NCBI RefSeq assembly: GCF_001855565.1
Contig: NZ_MKCR01000018.1
Coordinates: 1-52,760, forward strand
DNA from: Chromobacterium amazonense
GTDB taxonomy: Bacteria > Pseudomonadota > Gammaproteobacteria > Burkholderiales > Chromobacteriaceae
Reading direction: 5' to 3'
DNA: 52,760 nucleotides
Of the stretch, positions 51,756 to 52,760 are shown piece by piece; positions within the stretch are counted from its first letter, which is position 1; every line of letters begins with the position of its first letter. The notes beneath the pieces were generated by a model. That model had not been told where the DNA came from. It was given only the letters and a program-made list of their open reading frames with translations, and did not search any database. The position numbers and the translations under genes were made by a program.

Positions 51756-52760
51756 ATGAATGCATTCCAGCGCTGGTCCGGCGTACTTCAGGAGTTTGCC
51801 CTCTGCAGCGGCATCAACCTGGCCATCGCTTTGTTCTTTTCCTCGTTGGGCGGCTGGGGCCGGCTGTACGACAATGTGCTGATTTCGTTTTGCATAGGCT
51901 ACAGCTGCTGGTTGAGCGGCAGCGTGCTGGGCGGCTGGTTCAAGCTGAATCGCGCCCTGGTCTATGTCTTGGTGCTGCTGTTCAGCGTGCCGTTCGGCTT
52001 CAAGCTGGCGGCCTGGCTGGGCGCATTCGATGTGTTGGCGCTAGCTTTGCGCGTGCCTGAGCGCGCGTATCTGTTTCTCGTGCCGACCTTGCTGGTGGCG
52101 ATGTTCGCCATGACGCTGAGCCTGCTGTACTACCGTTCTCAGGCGCTGGCGGGCGAACTGGAGGCCACGCGCCGGCGCGAGGCGGAAAGCCGCGAAGCGC
52201 AGACGGCGGCGCAACTGGCCATGTTGCAGGCGCAGATCGAGCCGCATTTCCTGTTCAACACCCTGGCCAATGTGCAAAGCCTGATCGAGACCGATCCGCC
52301 GCGCGCGAGCCGCATGCTCGGCTATTTGAATACCTATTTGCGAGGCAGCCTGGCGCGCAGCCGCAGCGCAAGCGGCACGCTGGGCCAGGAACTGGACATG
52401 GTGGGCGCGCTATTGGACATCGCCGCCATCCGCATGGGCGAGCGGCTGCGAGTCAGCGTGGAGGTGGCGGAGGAGCTGAAGGCGCTGCCGCTGCCGCCCT
52501 TGCTGCTGCAGCCTCTGGTGGAGAATGCGCTGAAGCATGGGCTGGAACCCAGCGTGGCCGGCGGCGAAATCGTCATCCGCGCCGAGCGGCAGGATGGTTC
52601 GCTCCACTTGCTGGTGCGCGACAGCGGGGTAGGCATCGCCGAAGCGGCGCCGGCCGGGGTCGGGCTGGCCAATATCCGCGAGCGGCTGGCTGCCCTGTAC
52701 GGCCCGGCGGCGCAGCTGCGCTTGTCGCCGGAACAGCCGCGCGGCGTGCTGGCCGAGCTG
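51756..52760 (+). CDS. LytS/YehU-type sensor histidine kinase (partial, runs off the window)
   Basis: An open frame of 335 codons that continues past the right edge, which is why it lacks a stop. About four N-terminal membrane segments (residues 15-125) precede a coiled coil and the His_kinase motif QIEPHFLFNTL, with His164. The ATPase part shows PLPPLLLQPLVENALKHGL and VGLANIRERLAAL. Kinases of this type pair with LytTR response regulators, which should lie just downstream. It follows the barrel gene by nine bases and may sense the state of the envelope system. Confidence 0.9.
   Translation, partial: MNAFQRWSGVLQEFALCSGINLAIALFFSSLGGWGRLYDNVLISFCIGYSCWLSGSVLGGWFKLNRALVYVLVLLFSVPFGFKLAAWLGAFDVLALALRVPERAYLFLVPTLLVAMFAMTLSLLYYRSQALAGELEATRRREAESREAQTAAQLAMLQAQIEPHFLFNTLANVQSLIETDPPRASRMLGYLNTYLRGSLARSRSASGTLGQELDMVGALLDIAAIRMGERLRVSVEVAEELKALPLPPLLLQPLVENALKHGLEPSVAGGEIVIRAERQDGSLHLLVRDSGVGIAEAAPAGVGLANIRERLAALYGPAAQLRLSPEQPRGVLAEL

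Overview
The window looks like Chromobacterium (Betaproteobacteria, Neisseriales), probably C. violaceum or a close relative. The DNA is GC-rich. It carries a complete hydrogen cyanide synthase operon (hcnABC) near a PHP-domain phosphatase of the type characterised from C. violaceum, a betaproteobacterial-type trpS, and three chemoreceptors. The genus call is an inference from gene content; no search was run.

Layout. 1-610: no convincing gene, but a promoter overlapping a strong Fur box. 611-5007: nagD, a cation antiporter facing it, a 182-bp MITE, and a NIT-domain chemoreceptor. 5040-8934 (minus): a complete ABC importer with binding protein, two permeases and ATPase. 9116-12091 (minus): hcnABC, with its own terminator hairpin. 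12592-13650: two tandem secreted paralogues of unknown function. 13728-16304: asparaginase, a NadR-type kinase and a small S4 protein. The kinase is flanked by a six-unit repeat array with fixed internal geometry. 16306-21211: a small housekeeping run (Cys-rich Oxidored-like protein, PHP phosphatase, RibD-like reductase, YciO), then two tandem M50 site-2 proteases, one of which has lost every catalytic residue, then trpS.

21266-25494 (minus): a soluble PAS-PAS chemoreceptor and a TonB-dependent receptor, separated by an IS4-type MITE that carries a strong terminator. 25880-36548: flgA diverging from flgBCDEFGHIJKL, plus a flagellin-IN-motif gene in the position of lafW. FlgJ has no muramidase domain. 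Together these resemble a lateral (Flag-2-like) flagellar locus. 36666-39253: a secreted phospholipase D-like protein, an Lrp-type regulator and a LysE exporter, with a second copy of the first MITE between the last two. 39296-43953: a dCache chemoreceptor whose upstream region is interrupted by a 111-bp palindromic element and two inverted IS5-group insertion sequences. 44029-46352 (minus): a hybrid histidine kinase translationally coupled to a secreted sulfite-oxidase-fold protein that lacks the molybdenum-ligand cysteine. 46498-47487 (minus): polyphosphate kinase 2. 47670-52760: an ABC ATPase, FtsX-type permease, LolA-like periplasmic protein and outer-membrane beta-barrel candidate, followed by a LytS-type kinase cut by the window edge. 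These could form a trans-envelope trafficking system with its own sensor.

The observations most worth following are the repeat array around the NadR-like gene (14749-16088), the active/dead site-2 protease pair (18601-19939), the envelope ABC/LolA/barrel operon (47670-52760), and the lateral-type flagellar operon with a LafW candidate. No tRNA, rRNA or CRISPR array was seen.
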